A stretch of 64,000 bases of DNA, from positions 1 to 64,000 of the forward strand of contig NZ_VUNS01000014.1 of NCBI RefSeq assembly GCF_009695545.1, read 5' to 3'. The stretch is from Victivallis lenta (GTDB taxonomy: Bacteria; Verrucomicrobiota; Lentisphaeria; Victivallales; Victivallaceae). Shown here one piece after another: positions 1 through 7,843 of the stretch (position 1 is the stretch's first letter; each line of letters starts with the position of its first letter). The notes below the pieces were generated by a model. That model did not search any database and was not told the DNA's origin. It saw only the letters and a program-made list of their open reading frames with translations. A program made the position numbers and the translations under genes.

Positions 1-40
1 GTAAATTTGACTATGGGAGAGTAGCACGGTGCCGGGAATT
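1..40 (+). rRNA. 5S ribosomal RNA, 3' end only
   Basis: The first 40 bases match the 3' end of a bacterial 5S rRNA: the loop-E/helix-IV segment ATGGGAGAGTAG followed by GGTGCCGGGA, which would close the terminal helix. An intrinsic terminator follows at once. The 5' part is outside the window, so pairing of the terminal helix cannot be checked. The call rests on this short conserved segment and its position. Confidence 0.7.
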
Positions 41-45
41 TTTTT

Positions 46-88
46 ACCCGCCTTGACGTTTCGCACACGTTAAGGCGGGTCTTTTTTT
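46..88 (+). terminator. Intrinsic terminator of the rRNA operon
   Basis: A 13-bp stem (46-58 with 68-80, one G-U pair) with a 9-base loop is followed by seven T residues at 82-88. It lies just after the 5S tail and should end the rRNA transcript. Confidence 0.85.
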
Positions 89-193
89 GGCGCGGAACAG
101 GACGCTCGTCCCACTGGCGCACCATGGCTTCGGAAAGGGAAGGCGCGCCCCCCCTTCCGGGGCGCCGTCTTTCTGCGCATTCGCGCAGCAGAC

Positions 194-242
194 CCGGCGG
201 GCTCACCAGCCGAATCTTCGAGTCGGTTTATGAGCCCGCCGG
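194..242. other. Long perfect stem-loop of unknown role
   Basis: Bases 194-205 (CCGGCGGGCTCA) are the exact reverse complement of 231-242, giving a 12-bp GC-rich stem. The enclosed 25 bases contain a smaller CCGA/TCGG hairpin. There is no T-run on either strand and no tRNA cloverleaf. It sits between the rRNA terminator and the 3' end of the leftward flavin reductase gene, so it may end or protect that transcript. A second GC-rich hairpin (CGCCCC/GGGGCG) lies near 145-170. Confidence 0.5.
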
Positions 243-283
243 TACGCACGCTGCCTTGACGCGCGGACAGGCGGACTTCGCTG

Positions 284-934
284 CTATTCGATGATGCGTT
301 CGAGTTTGATTGTGCCGATGCCGCCGCGATTGTCTTCTCCGGTTATCAGATCGATCGGGGCGTGGATGTTGAACATGAAGCCGTCCGGACCGTATTTGTC
401 ATCGAGTCCGTGTGCAAATTTCTCCTCCGCCGCGGCATGGAGAACACGGCCGATCACAAGTGCGGTCTTCCCTGCTCCGGACAGGTCGAGCACCTTCTCC
501 TTCCGGCACTCAAGCGTGAGAAATGCCTCCGCAATGCGCGGTGCGTTGACGGCGGCGGCCTTTTCTTCCGTGAAACCGCCGGTTCGGAATTCATCCGAAT
601 CGCATTCGTTGTGTCTGATGGTTCGTTCGAGCGCATCGTAATGGCGGGCCGCAAGGAAATTAACGCAGAACTCCCCCGAGCGCAGGATGTCGGCAAATGC
701 GTGTGTATGCTGGTATAATCCGGCCAGAATTGCGAAGAAACCGTCGCCGTCTCCCTGAAAGCTGCTCCAGGAGTGAAAGTTCACATTCGGCAGGCCGTTC
801 TCCTTGAAAGTGGTCACGGCAAACAGCACATGCGGAATGCCTGTCACATACTCGAAGTGGGAAAAGATTTCGTATTGGCCGGGCCAGTATTCGTTGAAAT
901 TTGCCGGGCGCTCTGTTCCGATTTCGATCTTCAT
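284..934 (-). CDS. Flavin reductase-like (FMN-binding split-barrel) protein
   Basis: This 216-residue protein has the look of the flavin reductase-like/FMN-binding split barrel family: an N-terminal strand region (HVLFAVTTFKENG, residues about 35-48), a central FCVNFLAARHYDALE segment (about 88-102) and a C-terminal IGRVLHA strand with a substrate loop. Members bind FMN and reduce flavins or serve as small flavoproteins. No signal peptide or membrane segment is seen, so it is probably cytoplasmic. The start is supported by a strong AGGAGG site about 5 bases upstream on the minus strand. It stands alone, 72 bases beyond the leftward phosphatase-like gene. The physiological substrate cannot be told. 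Confidence 0.75.
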   Translation of the reverse strand: MKIEIGTERPANFNEYWPGQYEIFSHFEYVTGIPHVLFAVTTFKENGLPNVNFHSWSSFQGDGDGFFAILAGLYQHTHAFADILRSGEFCVNFLAARHYDALERTIRHNECDSDEFRTGGFTEEKAAAVNAPRIAEAFLTLECRKEKVLDLSGAGKTALVIGRVLHAAAEEKFAHGLDDKYGPDGFMFNIHAPIDLITGEDNRGGIGTIKLERIIE

Positions 935-1006
935 AAGTTACCTCCTGCTGGTTGTGCCGGAGGTAAAATACTGGATGCTTCGGCGTTTGTCCAGCCTGCG
1001 CCGCGA

Positions 1007-1756
1007 TCATTGCGCGATTTTGAGATCGGCAACCAGCGGCAGATGGTCTGAGTAGAGGACAGGGATCACTTCGAAGTGTTCGACTTCGATTTGCGGGGAG
1101 ACCAGGATGTAGTCGAGCTGCTTCAGCGGCTTCCAGGCCGGATAGGTCGCCTGATGCGCGGTGTTGGCGTTGACGAGCCCCGTGTCGCGCATGAATTCCG
1201 CGAGCTCGGCGTTTTCGCCGCGGAAGGTGTTGAAGTCTCCGGCCAGCACGATCGGGCGTCCCTTCGGCAGCAGTTCGCGCAGATAGTCCAGCTGCCGCAC
1301 CCGGACCCGGCGCGACAGCCCGAGGTGGACCAGAAAGACCGTGATTCCGTCGCTCTCGCGTTCGAGAATCAGTTTCTTGGTTCCGCATGGAAAATAGTGT
1401 TTCTTCTCCTCCGAATCGCTTCGGGCCAGCAGGGCGTTGGTCTGGCTTTTGAGGTACGGCATCCGGCTCAGAAATGAAGTCGGGCCGTATTTCGAATCCG
1501 GTTTCGGCACGGTCAGGACCTCTTCGCTCAGCAATTGCGCCAGCTTTTCCGGATGACTGAGCCCGGAGGTCCGCCAGCTTCCGGAATCCGCTTCGACCAG
1601 CCCGATCACATCCGGCTGCAGATCGTAGACCAGCCCGACGATCTGGCTGAAGTGAAAGGCGCTGGTGCGCAGATAGCGGTGGACGGTTAGCAGCCGTTTG
1701 GCCTCTCCCCCCGGACAGCCGGTGCCGTAGGCGATGTTGTAGACGAGCAGCCGCAT
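1007..1756 (-). CDS. Endonuclease/exonuclease/phosphatase (EEP) family protein
   Basis: A 249-residue protein of the EEP fold (DNase I/sphingomyelinase/inositol-phosphate phosphatase superfamily). It starts RLLVYNIAYGTG (first strand with the metal-side Asn), has GLVEADSG (Glu metal ligand, about residue 54), LAGDFNTF (Asp-Asn of the GDFN motif, about 170) and ends with SDHLPLVADLKI (the catalytic SDH motif). No signal peptide is present. It lies 18 bases downstream of the methyltransferase/reductase gene on the same strand and is probably co-transcribed. The family acts on nucleic acids, lipids or phosphoinositides, and the sequence does not decide between them. Confidence 0.8.
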   Translation of the reverse strand: MRLLVYNIAYGTGCPGGEAKRLLTVHRYLRTSAFHFSQIVGLVYDLQPDVIGLVEADSGSWRTSGLSHPEKLAQLLSEEVLTVPKPDSKYGPTSFLSRMPYLKSQTNALLARSDSEEKKHYFPCGTKKLILERESDGITVFLVHLGLSRRVRVRQLDYLRELLPKGRPIVLAGDFNTFRGENAELAEFMRDTGLVNANTAHQATYPAWKPLKQLDYILVSPQIEVEHFEVIPVLYSDHLPLVADLKIAQ

Positions 1757-1774
1757 GATTTCGACCCGGCCTCC

Positions 1775-3607
1775 TTATTTGAGGACGCGCAGTGCGAGGT
1801 CGACGTTTCCGAACGGTGCGCTGACCTGAATTCCCTGCACACGATCGCGGATTGCGGCGATGCTTTCGCGCGCGATTTCAAGCCCCGCTTCGCGCTGCTC
1901 CTCCTTCGTGCCGGCGGCGGCCATGCGCTTCATGACCGCATCCGGGACCACGACGCCGGGGACTTCGGTCTTCATGAACTCCGCATTGCGGTAACTCACG
2001 AGCGGCCAGATTCCGGCGATGAGCGGTGTTTTCAAATGGGCGATCCGGTCGAGGAACGCAAAAAGCGTTTCTATCGCGAAAACCGGCTGGGTGATGATGA
2101 ATTCGGCTCCGGCTTCGACTTTTTCGCAGGTCCGGCGGTATTCGCGTTCAAGGTCGATTGCGCTCGGATCGGCGCCGACGCCGATGACTGCGCGGGTCGG
2201 TGCGCTGATCGATTTTCCGCCGAGGTCGATGCCGCGGTTCATGCGCGACTGGATCTTGACCAGCCCGATCGAATCGACGTCGAAAACGCCGGAACTGAAC
2301 GGATAGTCGCCGAGTTTCGGCGGGTCGCCCGTGATGAACAGAATGTTGTTGATCCCCATGCCGGCGCAGCCGAGCAGGTCGGCCTGAAGCCCGATCACGC
2401 TCTTGTCGCGGCAGCAGCAGTGCAGTACGGTTTCGATGCCGACCTGCTGCTGAATCGCGACGGCGGCGGCGAACGGACTGATGCGGGCGCTGGCGCGCGG
2501 ACCGTCCGGCAGATTGACCGCGTCGATTCCCGCCTCTTTGCATTTGCGGGCGCCGGCGACGGTGGAGGCAAGGTCGAAGCCGCGCGGCGGTGTGATTTCG
2601 ACCGACGTGACGAATTTTCCGGCGGCGAGCTTTGCACCGAGGCTGGATTTCTCCGCGAGCGGGACGGGTTCCTTGAGGTCGCATTCCACGATTTCGACCT
2701 TCGGCAGTTCCTGTTTTTCTGCCCGCATGAGCGGTTTGATCGTGCGGGCCAGTTCGCGGATATGGGCCGGAGTGATGCCGCAGCAGCCGCCGATGGCGGC
2801 CGCGCCGAGCATGGCGTAGCGCTTGGCGTAGGTGCTGAAATATTCGGCGCTGGTCATATAGATCATACGGCCGTCGACGCCGCGCGGCTGCCCCGCGTTC
2901 GGCTGGACGATGACCGGCAGTTTAGTCCGTTTGACGAGAATCTCGAGTTCCCCGAGCGTCGACTCGGGGCCTCCGCCGCAGTTCAGGCCGATCGCGGTCG
3001 GACGCTGCCCGGGGAAGGTGGAGATGAGACGGCCGAATTCGGAAATCCCGTCGCCGCTGTGATTTTCGGCGTGGCGGTCGACCGCGAAACTCAGGACGTA
3101 GACGAGCTCCGGAAACGCTTTTACGGCTTCGAGCGCGGCGGCGAGATCAATCGTCGTGCGCAGCGACTCGAAAATGATGAAGTCCACGACGGGGGCGAGC
3201 GCTTCGAGCTGTTCGACGAGAATCGAATCCCGGCTGCGGGTGTCGGCCGCCGACTCCGGCTCCCCGATCGGACCGACCGAACCGGCCACGAGCACACTGC
3301 CTTCGAGCCCGGCCTCCCGGACCGCCTGTCGGGCGAGTTCGGCTGAGGCGCGGTTGATCGTTGCGGTCTGGTCGGCCAGGCCGAATTTGCCGAGGCGGCG
3401 CGCATTCGCGTTGAAGGTGTTCGTGGTCAGCACCTCGGCCCCCGCGTCAAGGTACTGGCGGTGAATATCGAGAATCACATCCGGATTCGTGACCGAGAGC
3501 TGTTCGAACGAGGCGTTGACGAAAAAATTGCGGCGGTATATCTCGGTTCCGATCGCGCCGTCGAAAATCACCAGCGACTCCGCCAGCTTGCGTTGCAGAC
3601 AATTCAT
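1775..3607 (-). CDS. Bifunctional homocysteine S-methyltransferase / 5,10-methylenetetrahydrofolate reductase
   Basis: A fused one-carbon enzyme of 610 residues. The N-terminal half (to about residue 290) is a homocysteine S-methyltransferase barrel with FDGAIGTEIYRR and zinc-binding cysteines in GLNCGGGPE and GGCCG. The C-terminal half (about 310-610) is a methylenetetrahydrofolate reductase with VEITPPRG, FITGDPPK and a FIITQPVF/GIWPLVSYRN stretch. The known YitJ-type fusion makes methyl-THF and transfers methyl groups to homocysteine. The reading frame extends upstream to 3661, but the start at 3607 (MNCLQRKL) is preferred because the promoter found at 3650-3678 would place the transcript start inside the longer frame. 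No signal peptide or cobalamin-binding module is seen. Confidence 0.88.
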   Translation of the reverse strand: MNCLQRKLAESLVIFDGAIGTEIYRRNFFVNASFEQLSVTNPDVILDIHRQYLDAGAEVLTTNTFNANARRLGKFGLADQTATINRASAELARQAVREAGLEGSVLVAGSVGPIGEPESAADTRSRDSILVEQLEALAPVVDFIIFESLRTTIDLAAALEAVKAFPELVYVLSFAVDRHAENHSGDGISEFGRLISTFPGQRPTAIGLNCGGGPESTLGELEILVKRTKLPVIVQPNAGQPRGVDGRMIYMTSAEYFSTYAKRYAMLGAAAIGGCCGITPAHIRELARTIKPLMRAEKQELPKVEIVECDLKEPVPLAEKSSLGAKLAAGKFVTSVEITPPRGFDLASTVAGARKCKEAGIDAVNLPDGPRASARISPFAAAVAIQQQVGIETVLHCCCRDKSVIGLQADLLGCAGMGINNILFITGDPPKLGDYPFSSGVFDVDSIGLVKIQSRMNRGIDLGGKSISAPTRAVIGVGADPSAIDLEREYRRTCEKVEAGAEFIITQPVFAIETLFAFLDRIAHLKTPLIAGIWPLVSYRNAEFMKTEVPGVVVPDAVMKRMAAAGTKEEQREAGLEIARESIAAIRDRVQGIQVSAPFGNVDLALRVLK

Positions 3608-3649
3608 GGTATCGTTCCAATTGGGTTGCTTTTTAGTAATCAGGTATAT

Positions 3650-3678
3650 AAAATACAGCATCCGCTCCGGTTATTCAA
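3650..3678 (-). promoter_or_regulatory. Sigma-70 type promoter of the methyltransferase/reductase gene
   Basis: On the minus strand TTGAAT (3673-3678), a 17-base spacer and TATTTT (3650-3655) form a good -35/-10 pair. The predicted start near 3643 leaves a leader of about 36 bases, too short for a SAM riboswitch. Confidence 0.55.
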
Positions 3679-3708
3679 TGAAAAAGCCGCTTTTTTTACG
3701 GAAATGGC

Positions 3709-3737
3709 TTGACTTTGACAATGAAAATGGGTATAAT
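3709..3737 (+). promoter_or_regulatory. Sigma-70 type promoter of the IclR-led unit
   Basis: TTGACT (3709-3714), a 17-base spacer and a perfect TATAAT (3732-3737) lie 52 bases upstream of the IclR gene, back to back with the promoter of the leftward gene. Confidence 0.75.
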
Positions 3738-3740
3738 ATA

Positions 3741-3773
3741 TTCAAATCAGAAAATAATAAATTCATATTTGAA
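3741..3773. promoter_or_regulatory. Inverted repeat, candidate IclR operator
   Basis: TTCAAAT (3741-3747) and ATTTGAA (3767-3773) form a perfect 7-base inverted repeat directly downstream of the -10 box at 3732-3737, across the expected transcription start. This is where an autorepressor would sit. Binding by the adjacent IclR protein is inference. Confidence 0.45.
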
Positions 3774-3788
3774 CAACTTGGCTTCTGA

Positions 3789-4550
3789 ATGGCGGAAAAC
3801 ACAATACCTGCGGTGGAAAAGGCTGTGGCGGTCCTGACCCGGCTCGGGGAGTCGGAGGGGGGGCTGACTCAGGCGGAGCTGGCTGCAGCGCTCGACATTG
3901 CGCCGAGCAGCTGTTACCGGATTTTGCAGACTCTGCTCGAAGCGGACTGGGTCTGCAAGATCGGAGGAACACGGTACGACCTTTCTTTCGGAATACTCGG
4001 CGCGGTCCGGAAGCTGACCGACCGGAATGCGCGTTACGAGGCGATGCTGCCGGTTCTCGAAGAGCTGGCGGCGCAAACCGGGCTTTGCTGCAAGCTCTCC
4101 GTGCGGCGCGGAGAGTTCCAGCTGCCGATTCTGCGGGCCGAGTCGCCGCGCCCGATGGCGGTATCAGGACGGGTCGGCGTACGGTTTCCTGTGGCCGAAG
4201 GGTCGGTCGGCGCCGCGCTGCTGGCGGCGGCTCCTGCTGCCGAGGTCGAGCGCCTCGGGCAGAGCTGCGCGGAGTCAACCGGAGTGGCGGAAGCGCCGGA
4301 GCTGGTGCGGGACGGGATCGCGGCCATCCGCCGCCGGGGGTTCTGCTTCAACCGCGGCCGCAACCGCTGGCGGGTCGATGCGATGTCGTCCCCTGTGCTC
4401 GATGCGGAGGGGGGCGTCATTGCCGCCTTGACGCTGCTCGGCTGCGATGAGGATTTCCGCGACGACAAGCTGCCGGAACTTGCCGGAAAGCTGCTCGACG
4501 GGGTGAAGAAGTGCGAACGCATTTACAATAAGGAACAGGAGCTGCGGTAA
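3789..4550 (+). CDS. IclR family transcriptional regulator
   Basis: A 253-residue regulator with an N-terminal winged helix-turn-helix (residues about 8-65: VEKAVAVLTRL, GLTQAELAAALDIAPSSCYRILQTL) and a C-terminal IclR effector-binding domain (about 85-245) containing a GVRFPVAEGSVGAALLA-type segment. IclR proteins bind small metabolites such as sugar acids and control catabolic operons. The gene is the first of a rightward unit: its stop lies one base before the start of the enolase-superfamily gene. The inverted repeat at 3741-3773 suggests autoregulation. The likely effector is an intermediate of the sugar-acid genes that follow. Confidence 0.88.
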   Translation: MAENTIPAVEKAVAVLTRLGESEGGLTQAELAAALDIAPSSCYRILQTLLEADWVCKIGGTRYDLSFGILGAVRKLTDRNARYEAMLPVLEELAAQTGLCCKLSVRRGEFQLPILRAESPRPMAVSGRVGVRFPVAEGSVGAALLAAAPAAEVERLGQSCAESTGVAEAPELVRDGIAAIRRRGFCFNRGRNRWRVDAMSSPVLDAEGGVIAALTLLGCDEDFRDDKLPELAGKLLDGVKKCERIYNKEQELR

Positions 4551-4551
4551 T

Positions 4552-5877
4552 ATGGCAAAGATCGATCCATCCACCCTCAAAATCACCGATATGCGCTTTG
4601 CGGACATCGACGGGGCGCCGAAGCGCTGCACGCTGATCAAGCTTTATACGAACCAGGGGCTGATCGGCTACGGCGAAGTCCGCGATGCGTCGAGCCGCAC
4701 CTATGCGGCGATGTTGAAAAGCCGCATTCTCGGGGAAAATCCGTGCAATGTCGACAAAATCTTCCGCCGCATCAAGCAGTTCGGCGGCCACTCGCGGCAG
4801 GCCGGCGGCGTCTGCGGCATCGAAGTCGCGCTCTGGGACCTCGCCGGAAAAGCCTGGGGCGTCCCGGTCTGGCAGCTGCTCGGCGGGAAATTCCGCGACC
4901 GGGTCCGCATCTATTGCGATACCGATTCGGAGGGCGGCGGCCGCGACATGGGCAAGGCGCTGCGGGAGCGCATGGCGCAGGGATACACCTTTTTGAAAAT
5001 GGATCTCGGCATCGAGCTCCTGATGGGGAAGGAGGGGTGTCTCTCCGCGCCGCTCGGATTCCTTGAAAAGATGCGCGAATACAGGAAAACCGTCTTTACG
5101 ACGCCGCACGGCTCGATCGATCCGCGTGCGATGCGCGGAGAGGCGTACGACCTCTTCAATACCGCACACGGTTTTACCGGCATTCATCTGACCGAAAAGG
5201 GGTTGGACTGTCTCGAGCAGTATATGGCCGATGTCCGCGCCGAAGTCGGTTACGAGATCCCGATCGCGATCGACCACCTCGGCCACATTCCGCTTGAGGA
5301 CTGCATCAAGCTTGCGAAGCGGCTTGAGAAGTACAACCTCGCCTGGATGGAGGACCCGGTGCCCTGGCAGTTGACCGACCAGTACCGGCGGCTCGCCGAA
5401 GCGACGACGGTTCCGATCGGAACGGGTGAGGACATTTATCTGAAGGAAAACTTTCTGCCGCTCCTGAAATCGGGCGGTCTTGCGGTGGTTCACCCCGACG
5501 TGCTGACTGCCGGCGGCATCCTCGAGACGCACAAGATCGGCGACATGGCCGAAGATTACGGCGTCCAGATGTCGATCCACATGGCCGAGAGTCCCGTCGC
5601 CTGCATGGCGGCGGTTCACGTTGCGGCGGCGACGCGGAACTTCATGTCGCTTGAGGTTCATTCGGTCGATGTCCCGTGGTGGGAGGATCTGGCGGCCGGT
5701 CTGCCGAAGCCGCTGATCCGCAACGGATATATCGATGTGCCGGATGCGCCGGGGCTCGGCATCGAGGCGTTGAACGAGGAGCTGATCCGGAAAAAGCTCC
5801 ATGCGGATTTTCCGGAGGCCTGGGCGCCAACGGATGAGTGGGATAAAGAGTGGGCCAACGACCGGCAGTGGAGCTGA
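4552..5877 (+). CDS. Mandelate racemase/muconate lactonizing enzyme family dehydratase (enolase superfamily)
   Basis: A 441-residue enolase-superfamily protein with the N-terminal capping domain (residues about 8-125, including GIEVALWDLAGKAWGVPVWQLLGGK) and a barrel with KMDLG, IAIDHLGH (Asp metal ligand), WMEDPVP (Glu ligand) and IGTGEDIY (Glu ligand). The late histidine region MSIHMAESPVACMAA fits acid-sugar dehydratases of the galactonate/mannonate type. Reaction class: metal-assisted dehydration of an aldonic or uronic acid to a 2-keto-3-deoxy acid. The exact substrate is not fixed by sequence. A GGAG site precedes the start, and translation is nearly coupled to IclR. The UxuA-type dehydratase two genes on supports a sugar-acid pathway. 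Confidence 0.82.
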   Translation: MAKIDPSTLKITDMRFADIDGAPKRCTLIKLYTNQGLIGYGEVRDASSRTYAAMLKSRILGENPCNVDKIFRRIKQFGGHSRQAGGVCGIEVALWDLAGKAWGVPVWQLLGGKFRDRVRIYCDTDSEGGGRDMGKALRERMAQGYTFLKMDLGIELLMGKEGCLSAPLGFLEKMREYRKTVFTTPHGSIDPRAMRGEAYDLFNTAHGFTGIHLTEKGLDCLEQYMADVRAEVGYEIPIAIDHLGHIPLEDCIKLAKRLEKYNLAWMEDPVPWQLTDQYRRLAEATTVPIGTGEDIYLKENFLPLLKSGGLAVVHPDVLTAGGILETHKIGDMAEDYGVQMSIHMAESPVACMAAVHVAAATRNFMSLEVHSVDVPWWEDLAAGLPKPLIRNGYIDVPDAPGLGIEALNEELIRKKLHADFPEAWAPTDEWDKEWANDRQWS

Positions 5878-5890
5878 AAGGAGCATCGTC

Positions 5891-6883
5891 ATGTTTGTCA
5901 AGGGAATCAGTTTCGGGTTTATGGCCCGCAACGGCTATTACCGCAGCCCGGAAGGACGGCGGGAGATCGAAAATATCTGCGCGCTCGGCGTGAACTGGGT
6001 CGCCCTGATCGCGACCGTCATGCAGGACACCTGGTATTCGACGAAGATGTACCACGACTTCGCGTTCTCTCCCTCCGACGAGGAGCTCGCCGAGACCGTG
6101 AAAACCTTCAAGGCACATGGCATCAAGGTGATGCTGAAGCCGATGATCGAGTGCCACGACAGCATCTGGCGCGGAAACATCAGTTTCCCCGAAAAGCAGA
6201 TGATGATTCAGGGCATCGAAACCGACTACTGGGGCGAATGGTTCCGCAACTATTCGGACTGCATGGCGCACTACGCCCGCTTTGCCGAAGATCACGGCAT
6301 CGAGCTCTTCTGCGCCGGATGCGAGCTTATGGGCTGCGAGCCGCGCGAGGAACACTGGCCCGGCGTCATCGAGCGGATCCGTTCGATCTATCACGGCCCG
6401 GTGACTTACAATGCGAACCAGTATTTCCCCGGCAGCCCGTTCGTGCGCAAGTGGTTCAGCCTGCTCGATCTGCTCGGCGTGAGCTTCTACACCGGCACGC
6501 CGCGGCCGAATCCGACGCCGGACGAGATTGCCGCCGACCTCCGGCCGAACGTCGACGCACTCGCGGAAGTGGCCCGGGAGACCGGTGTGCCGCTCTTCTT
6601 CGCCGAATGCGGAGCGCGCTCGGTCGAAAAGGGGACCGAGCAGCCGTGGATGTACTCGAATTCCGGCGCTTACGACGGGATGGCCCAGGCGAACTATCTC
6701 GAGGGCGTGGTCAAAGCTTTTACGCCGCGCCCCTGGTGGCACGGACTCATGTGGTGGAAGTGGGACGAGCAGCAGAAGCGCCCACACTACGTGCAGCCGG
6801 GCGGCGACACCGGTTTCACGATCCACGGCAAGCCTGCCGCCGAAGTCATGCGCCGCTGGTGCGCGGAGGGAGGCGACCGGTGA
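5891..6883 (+). CDS. GH113-like TIM-barrel protein (putative glycoside hydrolase)
   Basis: A 330-residue barrel protein resembling glycoside hydrolase family 113 and related uncharacterised glycosidases: KGISFGFMARNGYY at the start, GIKVMLKPMIECHD followed by WRGNISFP in the middle (about residues 80-105), and FFAECGARS (about 237-245), where the Glu would be the nucleophile. Known GH113 enzymes are beta-mannanases. There is no signal peptide, so it should act on imported oligosaccharides. The start at 5891 is chosen for its AAGGAG site just upstream and for homology starting there; the frame is open further left. It overlaps the next gene by four bases (GTGA). Confidence 0.65.
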   Translation: MFVKGISFGFMARNGYYRSPEGRREIENICALGVNWVALIATVMQDTWYSTKMYHDFAFSPSDEELAETVKTFKAHGIKVMLKPMIECHDSIWRGNISFPEKQMMIQGIETDYWGEWFRNYSDCMAHYARFAEDHGIELFCAGCELMGCEPREEHWPGVIERIRSIYHGPVTYNANQYFPGSPFVRKWFSLLDLLGVSFYTGTPRPNPTPDEIAADLRPNVDALAEVARETGVPLFFAECGARSVEKGTEQPWMYSNSGAYDGMAQANYLEGVVKAFTPRPWWHGLMWWKWDEQQKRPHYVQPGGDTGFTIHGKPAAEVMRRWCAEGGDR

Positions 6884-7839
6884 AGCTCGGGATGATGCTG
6901 CCGGTCAAACCGGATATCAAATGGACGCTCGCCCGTCAGATCGGCATCGAATATGCGGTCACCAAAGCCGCGCCGGAACTCTCCGGGCAGCTGCCGCCGT
7001 GGGATTTCGACTCCCTGCGGCAGACCGTCCGGCGTTTCGAAGAGCATGGTTTCCGGCTCTATGCGCTCGAGGGTGACGAGTTCGATATGGGCCGGATCAA
7101 GCTCGGACTGCCCGGGCGCGACGAGGATATCGAGCATTATCGCATGATGTTGAAGAATATGGGGCGTCTCGGGCTCCGGCTGCTGTGCTACAATTTCATG
7201 GCCGGAGTCGGCTGGTTCCGCACCCGTTTCGACCGTCCGGAGCGGGGAGGGGCGCTGACCAGCGAGTTCAACCGGGCCGACCTGCCGCCGGAACCGGAAG
7301 CGGTCATCACGCAGGAAGAGCTCTGGCGGAACTATGAATATTTCATCCGCGCCGTCGTTCCGGCCGCCGAGGAAGCGGGCGTGCTGCTCGGGCTGCATCC
7401 GGACGATCCGCCGATTCCGCAACTGCGCGGATACGGCCGCATTTTCATCTCGGCCGACGCTTACCGCCGCGCTCTGTCGATCGTCGACAGCCCGAATCAC
7501 GGCGTGACCTTCTGCCAGGCGACATTCCGCGCGATGGGGGAGGACGTCTTTGCGCTTGCCGCCGAATTCTGCCGGAAAAAGAAGCTCTTCTTCTTCCATT
7601 TCCGTGACATCGAGGGGAATGCGGAGTGCTTCCGCGAAACCTTCCACGATAACGGGCCGACCGATATGGCATCTCTTCTGAAACTGCTGAAGGACAACGG
7701 ATTTGATGGACTTCTCCGCCCGGATCACACGCCGACCCTCGCGGGCGAGAGCAACGACAATCCCGGTTACGAAATGCAGGGCAATTTGTTTGCCGCCGGT
7801 TATATCCGCGGCATTCTCGACGCATTGAACCTCTCATAA
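6880..7839 (+). CDS. uxuA: Mannonate dehydratase (UxuA family)
   Basis: A 319-residue TIM-barrel protein of the xylose-isomerase-like fold with the mannonate dehydratase hallmarks LGLHPDDPP followed by LRGYGRIF (about residues 168-187) and FHFRDIEGN (about 242-250), where UxuA has its metal-binding His/Asp cluster. It converts D-mannonate to 2-keto-3-deoxygluconate in hexuronate breakdown. The start is a GTG that overlaps the TGA stop of the preceding gene (GTGA), with AGGGAGG at 6866-6873 as ribosome site, a sign of translational coupling. It is somewhat shorter than enterobacterial UxuA. Together with the upstream enolase-superfamily dehydratase it points to sugar-acid catabolism. Confidence 0.82.
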   Translation: MKLGMMLPVKPDIKWTLARQIGIEYAVTKAAPELSGQLPPWDFDSLRQTVRRFEEHGFRLYALEGDEFDMGRIKLGLPGRDEDIEHYRMMLKNMGRLGLRLLCYNFMAGVGWFRTRFDRPERGGALTSEFNRADLPPEPEAVITQEELWRNYEYFIRAVVPAAEEAGVLLGLHPDDPPIPQLRGYGRIFISADAYRRALSIVDSPNHGVTFCQATFRAMGEDVFALAAEFCRKKKLFFFHFRDIEGNAECFRETFHDNGPTDMASLLKLLKDNGFDGLLRPDHTPTLAGESNDNPGYEMQGNLFAAGYIRGILDALNLS

Positions 7840-7843
7840 CGAT

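Noticed and set aside
196-240. Possible tRNA
   Set aside because: Only one long stem with a small nested hairpin; no D, anticodon and T arms and no TTCGA loop in the right place.
3681-3697. AAAAAGCCGCTTTTTTT as an intrinsic terminator
   Set aside because: The arms leave almost no loop, and it lies upstream of the methyltransferase promoter between two divergent genes, where no transcript needs ending.
3608-3788. SAM riboswitch before the methionine-cycle gene
   Set aside because: The promoter at 3650-3678 leaves only about 36 bases of leader, and no SAM aptamer core was seen.
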